Assembly: GCF_046054165.1 (NCBI RefSeq)
Contig: NZ_JBFNXK010000003.1
Span: 1 to 64,000 of the forward strand
Direction: 5' to 3'
From: Celerinatantimonas sp046054165
GTDB taxonomy: Bacteria > Pseudomonadota > Gammaproteobacteria > Enterobacterales > Celerinatantimonadaceae
DNA: 64,000 bases
A program made the position numbers and the translations under genes. Below the pieces are notes generated by a model, which saw nothing but the letters and a program-made list of their open reading frames with translations, was not told the DNA's origin and ran no database searches. Below are positions 17,374 through 26,601 of the stretch, one piece after another (the stretch's first letter is position 1; every line of letters starts with the position of its first letter).

Positions 17374-20004
17374 ATGAACGACAAAACCAGTGCGTTAAGA
17401 AGCAACGTCAGTTTTCTCGGTCAGCTCTTGGGAACAACAATAAAAAATCACCTGGGCGAACCACTTCTTGAGAAAGTAGAAAAAATACGATTGCTGGCAA
17501 AAGCATCACGGCAGGGGGATCAACAAGCTCGTCATGAGTTATTGGATACACTGCGTAATTTATCCGATGAAGATTTATTACCAGTCACCCGTGCTTTTAG
17601 TCAGTTTTTAAACCTGGCCAACATTGCCGAGGATTACCATACAATTTCACGGTCCAGTAAGGCGCTGATCAACCGACAGGACCCGATGGATGCATTGCTT
17701 GAACGACTAAAAGAAGAAGACATCAGTGAACAAAAAATCAAGGAAGCGATTGAATCACTGAATCTTGAACTGGTTTTAACAGCACATCCGACTGAAATTA
17801 CCCGACGGACGATGATTTCTAAATTCGTTCGTATTAATGAATGCCTCAACAGTCTGGAACTGGGGAATTTAAGTGACCGGGAACGGCGCATTATCAATCA
17901 TCGACTCGAACAGCTCATCACACAGTATTGGCATACCAACGAAATTCGAAAAGTACGCCCAACCCCTGTTGAAGAAGCTCGCTGGGGTTTTGCGGTGATT
18001 GAAAGTTCGCTGTGGAAAGCGGTCCCTGATTATCTACGTAAATTTGACGAACAGTTGCAAGATCATCTGGGCATAAAACTCCCGTTGGACAGCCGTGTCA
18101 TCACCCTCACCTCCTGGATGGGTGGCGACCGCGACGGGAACCCGTTCGTTACTTCAAAAGTAACGGAAGAAGTGCTTTACTCGAGCCGCTGGGTTGCAAC
18201 GGACCTCTATCTGCGAGATATGGACCTATTGGTCAGTGAACTCTCGATGAGTGAATGCAGCGATGAACTACGCGCGGCTGTCGGCGATAAAACAGAAGAA
18301 CCTTATCGTGCATTACTGAAGAAAGTTCGGGTCGACTTACGTGAAACTCGCGATTTTCTCACGGCCAAATTGCAGAATCACGAAAGTGAAGCTCGCGATA
18401 TCATTATTCATACGGAACAATTACTGGAACCGATTGAGCTTTGTTATCGCTCGCTGGTGGAATGCGGCTTGGAATTAGTCGCAGATGGCGCTCTGCTGGA
18501 TATGATCCGACGTTTGTACTGTTTCGGGATCCAACTGGTTCATCTCGATATTCGCCAAGATAGCAGCCGTCACACTCAGGTCTTCTCAGAGCTAACGCGT
18601 TATCTCGGCATTGGCGATTACGCCCACTGGAGTGAAGAAGACAAGCAAAGCTTCCTGTTAGCCGAGCTATCCAGCAAACGGCCACTCATTCCTCATCACT
18701 GGGAACCCTCACCTGAAGTTAAGGAAGTCCTGGATACCTGCCGAGTGGTTGCTAAACAGGATCGGAATTCTCTCGGGATTTATAACATCTCAATGGCTAG
18801 CGAACCTTCTGACGTACTGGCCGTACAATTGTTGATGAAAGAAACCGACTGCCCGTTTATGCTGCCGGTAGCGCCGCTGTTTGAAACACTAGATGACTTA
18901 AATAAAGCAGCCGCCACCATTAAACGGTTACTCTCACTGGATTGGTACCGAGGTATTACCAAAAACCGCCAATACGTGATGATCGGATATTCGGACTCAG
19001 CCAAAGATGCTGGGGTCTACGCATCCGCGTGGGCTCAATATCGCGCGATGGAAGAACTGGTTCAAATTTGTGATGAACAAAATGTCAAATTGACCTTATT
19101 CCATGGCCGTGGCGGTACGATCGGCCGAGGGGGTGCTCCAGCGCATGCGGCTTTATTGTCTCAACCTCCAGGCTCACTCAAAGGTGGTTTGCGCGTCACT
19201 GAACAAGGTGAAATGATCCGCTTTAAATTTGGGTTGGATAAACTGGCCGTCAACAGTTTCGGGATGTATGCCAGTGCCGTATTGGAAGCGAATCTGCTCC
19301 CTCCTATCGTTCCTAAGCAGGAATGGCGGGAGATTATGGATCAGCTTTCTGAAACATCATGCAACATTTATCGCCAGATCGTCTGTGAAGACCCAAGCTT
19401 TGTTCCCTATTTCAGAGCGGCAACACCAGAACAGGAATTAGGAAAATTACCTTTGGGTAGCCGGCCATCCAAACGGAATCCGAACGGAGGCGTCGAAAGT
19501 CTGCGTGCGATTCCGTGGATTTTTGCCTGGAGTCAAAACCGATTGTTGCTGCCATCGTGGCTGGGTACTGGTGAAGCACTGATGGAACAGCTCGAAAATG
19601 GCCATAAACAGCTCATTCAAGAAATGTGCGAATGGCCGTTTTTCATCAACCGACTAGCCATGCTAGAAATGGTGTTCATGAAAACAGATGCTTGGTTATC
19701 TGAAATTTATGAACGGGAATTGGTCCCTGAAGAACTGCAACATCTGGGTGAAACCTTACGCTCTAAAATGGCGCTGACTGAGAAAGTCGTCCGGGAACTC
19801 ACCCCTCAGGCGAATTCATTGACCAACGACGAATGGGTTAGTGAATCCATTGGATTGCGCAATCCCTATATTGACCCGTTGAATGTAATGCAGGTTGAAC
19901 TGCTGCGCCGTTCACGCCAAAGCAAAGAAGTGGATCCACTCGTCGATCAAGCGCTCATGGTCAGTATCGCCGGTGTGGCCGCCGGAATGCGGAATACAGG
20001 TTAG
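17374..20004 (+). CDS. ppc: Phosphoenolpyruvate carboxylase
   Basis: Carboxylates PEP to oxaloacetate, the main anaplerotic reaction. From the ATG at 17374 (SD AGGAAAA 7 bp before) the protein has 876 residues, like E. coli Ppc (883). The catalytic histidine is H138 in LTAHPTEITRR, FHGRGGTIGRGG and YSDSAKDAG are present, and the C-terminus ends in the invariant RNTG. The frame stays open for 81 more codons upstream, but these do not resemble the family. It is divergent from argC. An intrinsic terminator follows. Confidence 0.97.
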   Translation: MNDKTSALRSNVSFLGQLLGTTIKNHLGEPLLEKVEKIRLLAKASRQGDQQARHELLDTLRNLSDEDLLPVTRAFSQFLNLANIAEDYHTISRSSKALINRQDPMDALLERLKEEDISEQKIKEAIESLNLELVLTAHPTEITRRTMISKFVRINECLNSLELGNLSDRERRIINHRLEQLITQYWHTNEIRKVRPTPVEEARWGFAVIESSLWKAVPDYLRKFDEQLQDHLGIKLPLDSRVITLTSWMGGDRDGNPFVTSKVTEEVLYSSRWVATDLYLRDMDLLVSELSMSECSDELRAAVGDKTEEPYRALLKKVRVDLRETRDFLTAKLQNHESEARDIIIHTEQLLEPIELCYRSLVECGLELVADGALLDMIRRLYCFGIQLVHLDIRQDSSRHTQVFSELTRYLGIGDYAHWSEEDKQSFLLAELSSKRPLIPHHWEPSPEVKEVLDTCRVVAKQDRNSLGIYNISMASEPSDVLAVQLLMKETDCPFMLPVAPLFETLDDLNKAAATIKRLLSLDWYRGITKNRQYVMIGYSDSAKDAGVYASAWAQYRAMEELVQICDEQNVKLTLFHGRGGTIGRGGAPAHAALLSQPPGSLKGGLRVTEQGEMIRFKFGLDKLAVNSFGMYASAVLEANLLPPIVPKQEWREIMDQLSETSCNIYRQIVCEDPSFVPYFRAATPEQELGKLPLGSRPSKRNPNGGVESLRAIPWIFAWSQNRLLLPSWLGTGEALMEQLENGHKQLIQEMCEWPFFINRLAMLEMVFMKTDAWLSEIYERELVPEELQHLGETLRSKMALTEKVVRELTPQANSLTNDEWVSESIGLRNPYIDPLNVMQVELLRRSRQSKEVDPLVDQALMVSIAGVAAGMRNTG

Positions 20005-20034
20005 ACCATTCGGTAGTCATCTCGTCAATCTATC

Positions 20035-20063
20035 AATCCCCTGCATTGTCAGGGGATTTTTAT
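20035..20063 (+). terminator. Terminator of ppc
   Basis: Stem AATCCCCTG/CAGGGGATT with a 6-nt loop followed by TTTTAT, 30 bp after the ppc stop. It also lies just before the convergent gene at 20081. Confidence 0.8.
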
Positions 20064-20080
20064 ATGGATATCTATCTGAC

Positions 20081-20884
20081 TTAATTTGTAATTTTTGAAA
20101 GATGATGCTCTTTTAAATAGTCATCAACGATAGCATCATAACGCCCGTCAGCATGCATCTTGGCTAACAACAGTTGCAACCGTTTTACCAAGGCCGGATC
20201 TGAATCAAGGCTCAGCGCCAGATACAAAACCGGATACCGATCCGGATGGAAATCCATCAATCGATACGGCTGCGGCAGGGACGGATCTTGCTGCAAAGAT
20301 TGCTGCAGAATATACGCCATCGAATAATCGGAAATTGGCAGTAAATCAATGCGGTTGCTCATGAGCTTTTTTACATTTTGGGGATAATCGGTCACGCTGA
20401 ACAAATTGATCCCTTTACGAAATCCCATATGCACCAGAACATTTTCTACATACGCCTGATGAACAGCCCCAACTCTCAGTTTTGTTTGCGGCCATAAATG
20501 AGTGACACGGTTTTTAAGCGTCGGATCGATGGCATAAACCGACATCGGATAAGGTGCAATCACGCCAATCCAGTACAGTTGATCATTTCGACTGTAAGTT
20601 CGCTTAACCGGAAAAATCCCAATATTCGGTTTATCTAATGCGGTCTTATAAGCCCGGATCCAAGGTTGTAACTCAATCGATGGCGCCATATTGGCCCGCT
20701 GCATCAGCTCTCTGACCACCCGAATCGCAATGCCATCAATCTCTTGATCTGAAACTTTGTAACTATAGGGAGGAAATTCGCTTTCGGCTAATAATGTCAA
20801 TGAAGGGGAAGCATGAGCCCACAACAAGCAGCCAAAAATCCAAGCAACTAAAGCTGTGAGAATTCTTTTACCGATCATGAACAT
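20081..20884 (-). CDS. Periplasmic solute-binding protein, family 3 (amino-acid type), orphan
   Basis: 267 residues with a clear signal peptide (MFMIGKRILTALVAWIFGCL, cleavage probably after AHA near residue 26). A bacterial extracellular solute-binding family 3 fold follows: LTLLAESEFPPYSYKV at the first strand and IDGIAIRVVRELMQRA soon after, the typical 'G.a.dl' position. No ABC permease or ATPase is adjacent. Such orphan members in gammaproteobacteria are often sensors or remnants rather than transport partners. The ligand cannot be told from the sequence. It is convergent with ppc and separated from ribA by 90 bp. Confidence 0.75.
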   Translation of the reverse strand: MFMIGKRILTALVAWIFGCLLWAHASPSLTLLAESEFPPYSYKVSDQEIDGIAIRVVRELMQRANMAPSIELQPWIRAYKTALDKPNIGIFPVKRTYSRNDQLYWIGVIAPYPMSVYAIDPTLKNRVTHLWPQTKLRVGAVHQAYVENVLVHMGFRKGINLFSVTDYPQNVKKLMSNRIDLLPISDYSMAYILQQSLQQDPSLPQPYRLMDFHPDRYPVLYLALSLDSDPALVKRLQLLLAKMHADGRYDAIVDDYLKEHHLSKITN

Positions 20885-20976
20885 CTCTTATTAAAGTAGA
20901 TCAATCGGAGTGAGGAAATCCCACACCGGGCTTTCATACAATAATGAAAAAAAGCCCGTGTGCAAGTCTTCGAAAT

Positions 20977-21573
20977 TTAATCATCCAAATTCAGCAGATG
21001 CCCCATCCGATTTGCTTTGGTCTGTAAATAGAAATGATTATGAGGGTTATCACCCACCTGCAAGGCGACCCGTTCCACGACATCAATTCCAGCATCCTGC
21101 ATCGCTTTTAGTTTATCCGGATTATTGGTCATCAACCGAACTCGTTTGATCCCTAAATGCGCAAGCATCGGCTGACACATGGAAAAATCGCGCATATCGG
21201 CCGGGAATCCCAGATGCAAATTCGCTTGAACGGTATCCATCCCCTGATCCTGTAGGGCGTACGCTTTGATTTTATTTAGTAACCCGATACCCCGACCTTC
21301 CTGTCGTAAATAAAGAATAAATCCCCGCCCCACTTTCTGGATCTGACGCATCGCGGCTTCTAACTGATACCCACAATCACAACGCTGGCTAAACAGAGCA
21401 TCACCGGTCAGACATTCCGAATGAATACGCCCTAAAACCGCTTCATCCGGCTGCCATTGACCCAACGTCAATGCGATGTGCTCGTGATTTGTTTCTGGAA
21501 TAACAAAACCATGCATCGTAAATTCACCCCACCGGGTTGGTAGAGATGACGATGCTACATACTCAATCGACAT
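20977..21573 (-). CDS. ribA: GTP cyclohydrolase II
   Basis: Opens GTP to the diaminopyrimidine precursor of riboflavin, releasing formate and pyrophosphate. The 198-residue protein is the monofunctional type. Zinc ligands are C54, C65 and C67 (HSECLTGDALFSQRCDCGYQ) and the catalytic RQEGRGIG is at 90-97. TNNPDK follows. It stands alone, far from other rib genes, as in E. coli. An inverted repeat (20922-20962) lies between it and the next gene but lacks a trailing T run. Confidence 0.96.
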   Translation of the reverse strand: MSIEYVASSSLPTRWGEFTMHGFVIPETNHEHIALTLGQWQPDEAVLGRIHSECLTGDALFSQRCDCGYQLEAAMRQIQKVGRGFILYLRQEGRGIGLLNKIKAYALQDQGMDTVQANLHLGFPADMRDFSMCQPMLAHLGIKRVRLMTNNPDKLKAMQDAGIDVVERVALQVGDNPHNHFYLQTKANRMGHLLNLDD

Positions 21574-21631
21574 AACTGTTCCACTTCATCTTAACAGGGC
21601 TATAATCCGTGACCTGGATCATAGCAATCCG

Positions 21632-22531
21632 TCATTCTAGCATTGAAGTGGGTCGAACACCTAGTGTATGACAGATGGCATAAGTTAATTCTGAACGGTT
21701 TAATGTATAAAAGTGGAAGTCTTTCACCCCTTCCTGGCTTAATACCTTCACCTGATCAATCGCAATACTGGCTCCAACCAGATTTCGAGTTGTCGGATCC
21801 TCATCCAATCCTTCGAACTGGCGATGTAGCCACCCTGGAATTTTCACATTGGTAAAACCAGCAAATTTACATAAAGTGCGGTAATTTGAAACCGGTAAGA
21901 TCCCAGGAACAATATTCTGTTCGATACCAATTGCGGCACAACGGTCCCGAAAACGCAAATAAGATTCCACATCAAAAAAGAATTGCGTAATCGCCCGGTT
22001 TGCACCCGCATCCATTTTCCGTTTCAGTGCCAATAAATCCGCCTGCGCTGATTTAGCTTCCGGATGCACTTCCGGATAAGCGGCCACCGAAATATCGAAA
22101 TCAGCGACCTCTTTAAGTAAAGCGACCAGATGTTCAGCATACATCTCGGGTTTATCGATACTCTCAGGAAGATCACCCCGCAATGCCACAATATTACGGA
22201 TCCCGTTTTCCCAGTAATCCTGAGCAATGGCTTTGAGCTGACTGCGATCGGCATCAACACACGTTAAATGGGGAGCAGCGACCAGCCCCGTACGTTGTTT
22301 AATCTCTTTAATGATCGAGTGAGTTCGATCCCGGGTTCCGGAATTAGCGCCATAAGTAACGGAAACAAAAGAGGGATTGAGAACTTTTAGGCGATTAACC
22401 GAATTCCATAGTGTTTCTTCCATAGCAGCGGTTGCAGGCGGGAAAAACTCAAAAGAAACATTAATATTGCCATCTAACTCACTGATCTTATGATTCAAAT
22501 TTTCGAGCTGCTGAGCATTATGAAAAGCCAT
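21632..22531 (-). CDS. metF: Methylenetetrahydrofolate reductase
   Basis: FAD-dependent reduction of methylene-THF to methyl-THF, the methyl donor for methionine synthesis. From the ATG at 22531 (SD GGAG, 7 bp spacing) the protein has 299 residues. An ATG four codons upstream has no SD. Catalytic E28 (EFFPP) and D120 (ALRGDLP) fall at the E. coli positions, and YPEVHPEA and GANRAITQFFFD are intact. MetJ boxes lie just upstream, so repression by MetJ with S-adenosylmethionine is expected. Confidence 0.97.
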   Translation of the reverse strand: MAFHNAQQLENLNHKISELDGNINVSFEFFPPATAAMEETLWNSVNRLKVLNPSFVSVTYGANSGTRDRTHSIIKEIKQRTGLVAAPHLTCVDADRSQLKAIAQDYWENGIRNIVALRGDLPESIDKPEMYAEHLVALLKEVADFDISVAAYPEVHPEAKSAQADLLALKRKMDAGANRAITQFFFDVESYLRFRDRCAAIGIEQNIVPGILPVSNYRTLCKFAGFTNVKIPGWLHRQFEGLDEDPTTRNLVGASIAIDQVKVLSQEGVKDFHFYTLNRSELTYAICHTLGVRPTSMLE

Positions 22532-22550
22532 CAGGGACTCCATTAAAAAG

Positions 22551-22582
22551 GGACATATAGACGTCTACATGTCTATAGATTC
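22551..22582 (-). promoter_or_regulatory. MetJ operator (tandem met boxes) of metF
   Basis: Contiguous 8-mers against the met box AGACGTCT: AGACGTCT (22559-22566, perfect), ACATGTCT (22567-22574), ATAGATTC (22575-22582), and a weak GGACATAT (22551-22558). Adjacent 8-bp repeats are how MetJ dimers bind cooperatively. They lie 20-50 bp upstream of the metF start. Confidence 0.8.
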
Positions 22583-22815
22583 CAGCAACTGAGCGACAAA
22601 GTCAACGAAGCTCCGATATTATTTAAATCTTTATGAATATTATTCATAAAGATTTAACACACCATCCCCAATAAGCTTTGTTTTATGCCACTGAATCAAT
22701 CTATTACCCAACCACTTGTATGATTCAGACGATTTAACCATAGTCGGTAATGGATAAAAATCAAACAAATGCTATATTAATAGTTGAAGTATTTGATTGG
22801 CAAATTGTGTAACTT

Positions 22816-23442
22816 ATGGCTATTACAGCAGCTGATTCGCAAGCCAGCCATCAGGCCAGCATGCAACAAATGTCTCAGCAACTCTTACGTCCTATCCAAC
22901 AGGCCGCCGATGCACCTGATACTCAGGCAATGAATCAGCGCCAGCGGGTGGCTATTTCCCAAGCATTGTCGTCTATCCCCTTGGCTCGGGTTGAAGGTGC
23001 TCTCCCTGCCCCCGGTCAATCAGCTCAGGATCCCCGACGTCCAGAAACCGATCCTGCGGCACCTCGCTCGGGTCGTAGCTTTAGAATGCCGCCATCCCAA
23101 CAGGAACAACTTCGAGAAAACTGGCAAGCAACCCCATCAACGCGCTCACAAAACACCAATGCTCAACGTTCGTCTCAAACCAATCGCCAGAACTCGGAGC
23201 AAATGTCACCAAGAACCACAGAAAATCAATCTCGCAATGCACAAGATGCACAACCTAATGCATCCGATAGTTACCAGATTACACATGCCGCCATTCAGGC
23301 CCAAGGAAATGCACGAGAATTGGTCATGAATGTCAATCAGGCATTATCATCGTCAACTCAGCACGTTCATCAACGGCTGTTACAACATGCTTTATTGGCT
23401 GAGGGTCACCAACCCAATTCACAAGAAACAACCAATGATTAA
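22816..23442 (+). CDS. Hypothetical Gln/Asn/Ser-rich protein
   Basis: I do not recognise this 208-residue protein. It has no signal peptide or membrane segment. The middle (about 65-155) is a low-complexity, probably disordered stretch rich in Q, N, S, R and P. The ends look helical, in particular the last 50 residues with ITHAAIQAQGNARELVMNVN followed by QALSSSTQHVHQRLLQHALL. The coding frame is the only long one here and ends shortly before the next gene. It may be a scaffold-like or regulatory protein; the function is unknown. It is transcribed away from metF and precedes the yecH-like gene. Confidence 0.6.
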   Translation: MAITAADSQASHQASMQQMSQQLLRPIQQAADAPDTQAMNQRQRVAISQALSSIPLARVEGALPAPGQSAQDPRRPETDPAAPRSGRSFRMPPSQQEQLRENWQATPSTRSQNTNAQRSSQTNRQNSEQMSPRTTENQSRNAQDAQPNASDSYQITHAAIQAQGNARELVMNVNQALSSSTQHVHQRLLQHALLAEGHQPNSQETTND

Positions 23443-23511
23443 CCTGACATCCTGTTTTTCTTTTATTTCGTTGGTGAAATAAGACAATTTTTGTACAGAG
23501 AGGAATCTGCA

Positions 23512-23763
23512 ATGAGTGAATCAATACACGGCCATGAAGTCATGCAAATGATGCTGGAACATGATGGCCTATTTACCCGAGAATCATTAATTGATGCGAT
23601 TTGTGAACGCTTTGGTGAAGACAGTCGCTTTCACAGCTGTCAAAAAAACGATATGAATATCGAGCAACTCATTGAGTTTTTGGAAGATAAAGGGAAATTT
23701 ATCGTACAAGAACAAGGCTTTCAAACTTCTGAGGATAAAATTTGCCACGCGAGTGATTCATAA
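23512..23763 (+). CDS. yecH: YecH-like small metal-binding protein (DUF2492)
   Basis: 83 residues from an ATG with SD AGAGAGG. The sequence SIHGHEVMQMML, TRESLIDAICERFGEDSRFH and the end EQGFQTSEDKICHASDS match the E. coli YecH family (DUF2492). This is a small cytoplasmic protein with conserved His and Cys (HGH, FHSC, CH), proposed to bind metal. The role is unknown. The start was placed at 23512 because the seven upstream codons overlap the SD. Confidence 0.8.
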   Translation: MSESIHGHEVMQMMLEHDGLFTRESLIDAICERFGEDSRFHSCQKNDMNIEQLIEFLEDKGKFIVQEQGFQTSEDKICHASDS

Positions 23764-23871
23764 CGCGTCAATCATTTTTATCCCTAAAAATAAGGCTGTC
23801 GAACCCGAGAGCAGGCTCTGTTACACTGAGCACCTTTGAATCAGTATCCAATTAATAAAGGTGTCGGGATT

Positions 23872-24462
23872 ATGAGCCTAATTTCAGCCACACTGATGTT
23901 ATTTCTAATCATGGATCCATTGGGAAATACGCCGGTATTTATGGCTGTCATGAAGCACATTGATCGCAAACGGCAAATTCGGATCCTGATTCGTGAGCTT
24001 TTATTTGCCTTAGCCATCATGATGGCTTTTCTATGGGCCGGAGAGCAGATCCTCGGATTTTTAAACCTACGCCAGGAAGCCGTTAGTATTGCTGGTGGAA
24101 TTATTCTGTTTTTAATTGCCCTTAAAATGATTTTCCCGGGTGAAGGCGGCTTGGGTGGACTTGCGGCAGGTGAAGAGCCATTTCTAGTCCCAATGGCCGT
24201 TCCGATGATTGCCGGACCATCAATCTTAGCGACATTACTCCTCATGGCCCATCAGGATCCGAATCGAATGGGTGAATGGAGTCTGGCGCTAATCCTCGCC
24301 TGGATTGGCACATCCATCATACTGATCGCAGGTAGACTTTTTACTCGCTTCCTGGGGGAGAGAGGGTTAACCGCAATTGAACGGCTTATGGGAATGTTGC
24401 TCGTGATGCTCTCAGTACAAATGTTCCTTGATGGGGTGGCCAAATATCTCCACAACACTTAG
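23872..24462 (+). CDS. yhgN: MarC-family inner-membrane protein, YhgN type
   Basis: 196 residues from the ATG at 23872, the usual length. It has six hydrophobic segments, with LFLIMDPLGNTPVFMAV near the N-terminus, GGIILFLIALKMIFP in the middle and PMAVPMIAGPSILATLLL in the fourth segment, all hallmarks of the MarC/UPF0056 family and closest to YhgN. The family is often called neutral amino-acid transporters, but transport has not been clearly shown for most members. It is a single gene. Confidence 0.88.
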   Translation: MSLISATLMLFLIMDPLGNTPVFMAVMKHIDRKRQIRILIRELLFALAIMMAFLWAGEQILGFLNLRQEAVSIAGGIILFLIALKMIFPGEGGLGGLAAGEEPFLVPMAVPMIAGPSILATLLLMAHQDPNRMGEWSLALILAWIGTSIILIAGRLFTRFLGERGLTAIERLMGMLLVMLSVQMFLDGVAKYLHNT

Positions 24463-24719
24463 CCCATTTTCGAATGATTCATTGATATTCAGACAATTGA
24501 ACCAATCCTTGATGGCGATCTAACGTCAATAAAAAGTGACCGGAGTCATTGAGAGTTAAGCATAAATAACATTTTAAATATCATAGGAAATGATAGTATC
24601 ATACAATGTCTTTAGTGAAGTTTTTTTCATCCTAACAACGTATTCGCTCCCAATATTTAACCTATAAAATCTTATAAGAAAGCATTTAATGCTTATGCCT
24701 TATTATGCAAAAGGTAGTT

Positions 24720-25445
24720 ATGAAAGTATTTGTAATAAATTTGCCTGCATCGACAGAACGAGCTCATCGGATGTCAACGATGCTAACGAAAGCCGATATC
24801 AAATTTGAATTTATCAAAGCAATTAGTCCTGCCGATGAATATTTTCTATACTCGGATCGACGAAACGAACAAAAAACGAAAAAACAATTTGGTTACAAAT
24901 TAGAGGATACTGAAATTGCCTGCTTTGCTAGCCACCATCTACTTTGGGAAAAGTGCCTGGAGCTAAACGAACCGATTCTGATTATGGAAGATAACTGTGA
25001 ATTAATGGCAAATTTTAGCGATCATTTTCAAAAACTAGATCAGTTAACTCGTAAATATCAATATATCAAACTCGCCGTTCCCAGAGGAAGACAACAAGCC
25101 AAACGCAAAATCATTGAAAAAATCGATGATTCACTTTCTGTCGTTCGACTAGAACGCCGGGTCGGCAGTACAACAGCTTATGCGATATCCCCCCTCGCAG
25201 CTAAAAAGTTTATAGCTCATGCACAACAATTTATTGAGCCTGTTGATGACTATATGGCAAAACCATATAAACATGGGGTATTCACCTATTGTCTATATCC
25301 TTGGCTAGCCTGTCGGGCTCTAGTACCATCAAATATTGGGGCAAGAAAAAACAAACAAGAACTCAGATTGATCGATAAAGCCTATATCGAAACGTTTCGA
25401 CTTTATGAACAATTTAAGAATAAAACATGCCGATATAACCACTAG
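24720..25445 (+). CDS. Glycosyltransferase family 25 (LPS-type)
   Basis: 241 residues from the ATG at 24720 (AAAGG 5 bp before). The start MKVFVINLPASTERAHRM is the classic GT25 motif. IACFASHHLLWEKCLE and the acidic ILIMEDN, matching the family's MEDD, are in place, and VGSTTAYAISPLAAKKF is the GT25 segment for substrate binding. Such enzymes add galactose or related sugars to LPS core or O-chain in the cytoplasm. It stands alone and somewhat AT-rich, with 240 bp of AT-rich DNA upstream, so it may have been acquired. Confidence 0.87.
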   Translation: MKVFVINLPASTERAHRMSTMLTKADIKFEFIKAISPADEYFLYSDRRNEQKTKKQFGYKLEDTEIACFASHHLLWEKCLELNEPILIMEDNCELMANFSDHFQKLDQLTRKYQYIKLAVPRGRQQAKRKIIEKIDDSLSVVRLERRVGSTTAYAISPLAAKKFIAHAQQFIEPVDDYMAKPYKHGVFTYCLYPWLACRALVPSNIGARKNKQELRLIDKAYIETFRLYEQFKNKTCRYNH

Positions 25446-25607
25446 CTCAGCCTAATCGGCCCATTCTCATCTTCTCATCAGTTTCTATAGCGCGACCAGG
25501 GGGGCTTTATATCGCCCACCTTTATTCATATTGATACTAGAGTCAAGTGCACTTCAAGCTAATCCAAGAAAACGACAACACCTGAAAGGATCAGTGACAA
25601 ACAGCCA

Positions 25608-25874
25608 TTAGGCATTATGGGCATTCAACCGTTGCCGCAATGTCATCAACGCAAACACCCCAAAAAACAACAGCTGAATACCATCCCCCGATTGCCAATG
25701 CCCGGACTGTTTCAACACCTTTTTCATCAAAAATATCTGAACAGCATGCAGTAAAATTACCATACAGCCCCCCGCGAGCATTAATGGAGCGATAGGAGCT
25801 AAGCGAGTCCACGGTGATGACACAATCATCAACCAGATGATGGCCATCAGAATTTTACCTGCCAAAATAAACAT
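25608..25874 (-). CDS. yhhL: DUF1145 membrane protein (YhhL type)
   Basis: 88 residues with two to three hydrophobic segments (ILMAIIWLMIVSSPW, APLMLAGGCMVILLHAVQIF, LLFFGVFALMTL). The spacing and GDGIQLLFFGVFALM match DUF1145/YhhL. In E. coli yhhL follows rsmD next to ftsY, and the same order is kept here (9 bp after rsmD). The function is unknown. Confidence 0.82.
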   Translation of the reverse strand: MFILAGKILMAIIWLMIVSSPWTRLAPIAPLMLAGGCMVILLHAVQIFLMKKVLKQSGHWQSGDGIQLLFFGVFALMTLRQRLNAHNA

Positions 25875-25883
25875 ATGGATTCC

Positions 25884-26471
25884 TTATTCTACCTGATACA
25901 ACTGATAGTGAACCTGCCCGGCCTGCTTATCCCGCAATAAAGACCAGCTCACGGACAATTTCGGAGCTTCAGATTCCAGCTCGATATAAATGAACGCCCC
26001 AGGATTCAGCCATTGCTGTTCGACTAGCAGCTGACAACAAGGCTCCAGCAACTGTTGCCGAAACGGAGGATCTAAAAAGACAATATCAAATCCGGCCATC
26101 GGCGGCTGCTGTAAAAAGTCCAATGTATCAGTACACTCAATCGCAAATTGCTCAGACGTGATCCCTAATGACTGGCGATTCAATTGTAACTGCCGAGCGA
26201 CACTCGAACTTTTTTCAATACACTGCACAAACCCAACTTGCCGAGATAACGCTTCGAAACTCAAGCCCCCACTCCCAGCAAATAGATCCAAACAACGTTT
26301 CTGCTCCAGTCGCCCTTGTAACCAATTAAACAGCGTCTCTTTGACCCGATCTGTAGTCGGTCTAAGTCCCGGCGCATCCAGTACTGGCAATTTTCGCCCC
26401 CGCCACTGGCCACCGATAATTCGAATCGATCCGGTTGCTTTTACCGGTTTTTGCCGAGATTGTCGTGCCAT
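25884..26471 (-). CDS. rsmD: 16S rRNA (guanine966-N2)-methyltransferase
   Basis: Methylates N2 of G966 in helix 31 of 16S rRNA in the assembled small subunit. The 195-residue protein has the family N-terminus IRIIGGQWRGRKL, the LRPTTDRVKETLFNWL segment and SAM motif I DLFAGSGGLSFEALSR. The catalytic motif is VFLDPPF. It is divergent from ftsY across a 130-bp promoter region. Confidence 0.95.
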   Translation of the reverse strand: MARQSRQKPVKATGSIRIIGGQWRGRKLPVLDAPGLRPTTDRVKETLFNWLQGRLEQKRCLDLFAGSGGLSFEALSRQVGFVQCIEKSSSVARQLQLNRQSLGITSEQFAIECTDTLDFLQQPPMAGFDIVFLDPPFRQQLLEPCCQLLVEQQWLNPGAFIYIELESEAPKLSVSWSLLRDKQAGQVHYQLYQVE

Positions 26472-26601
26472 ACTAATTTAGCCTGCCGATGAATGATGTT
26501 ACTATTTACGCCAAATGCGCGGCATTGTACCAGCTCTGAGTCAGCCGCAAAGAATAAATTCAGCCTATTATGAGGCTAATGTTGTAAGGGTTCAAAGATT
26601 C

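Noticed and set aside
20922..20962. Inverted repeat between ribA and the solute-binding protein gene as a terminator
   Set aside because: The stem has a bulge and the T run lies inside an arm, not after it.
23260..23400. Resemblance of the C-terminus of the Gln-rich protein to RebB (QITHAAIQAQGNA versus QITMQAATVQGVN)
   Set aside because: Only a short stretch agrees, the flanking RebB pattern is absent and the gene is 38 kb from the reb array.
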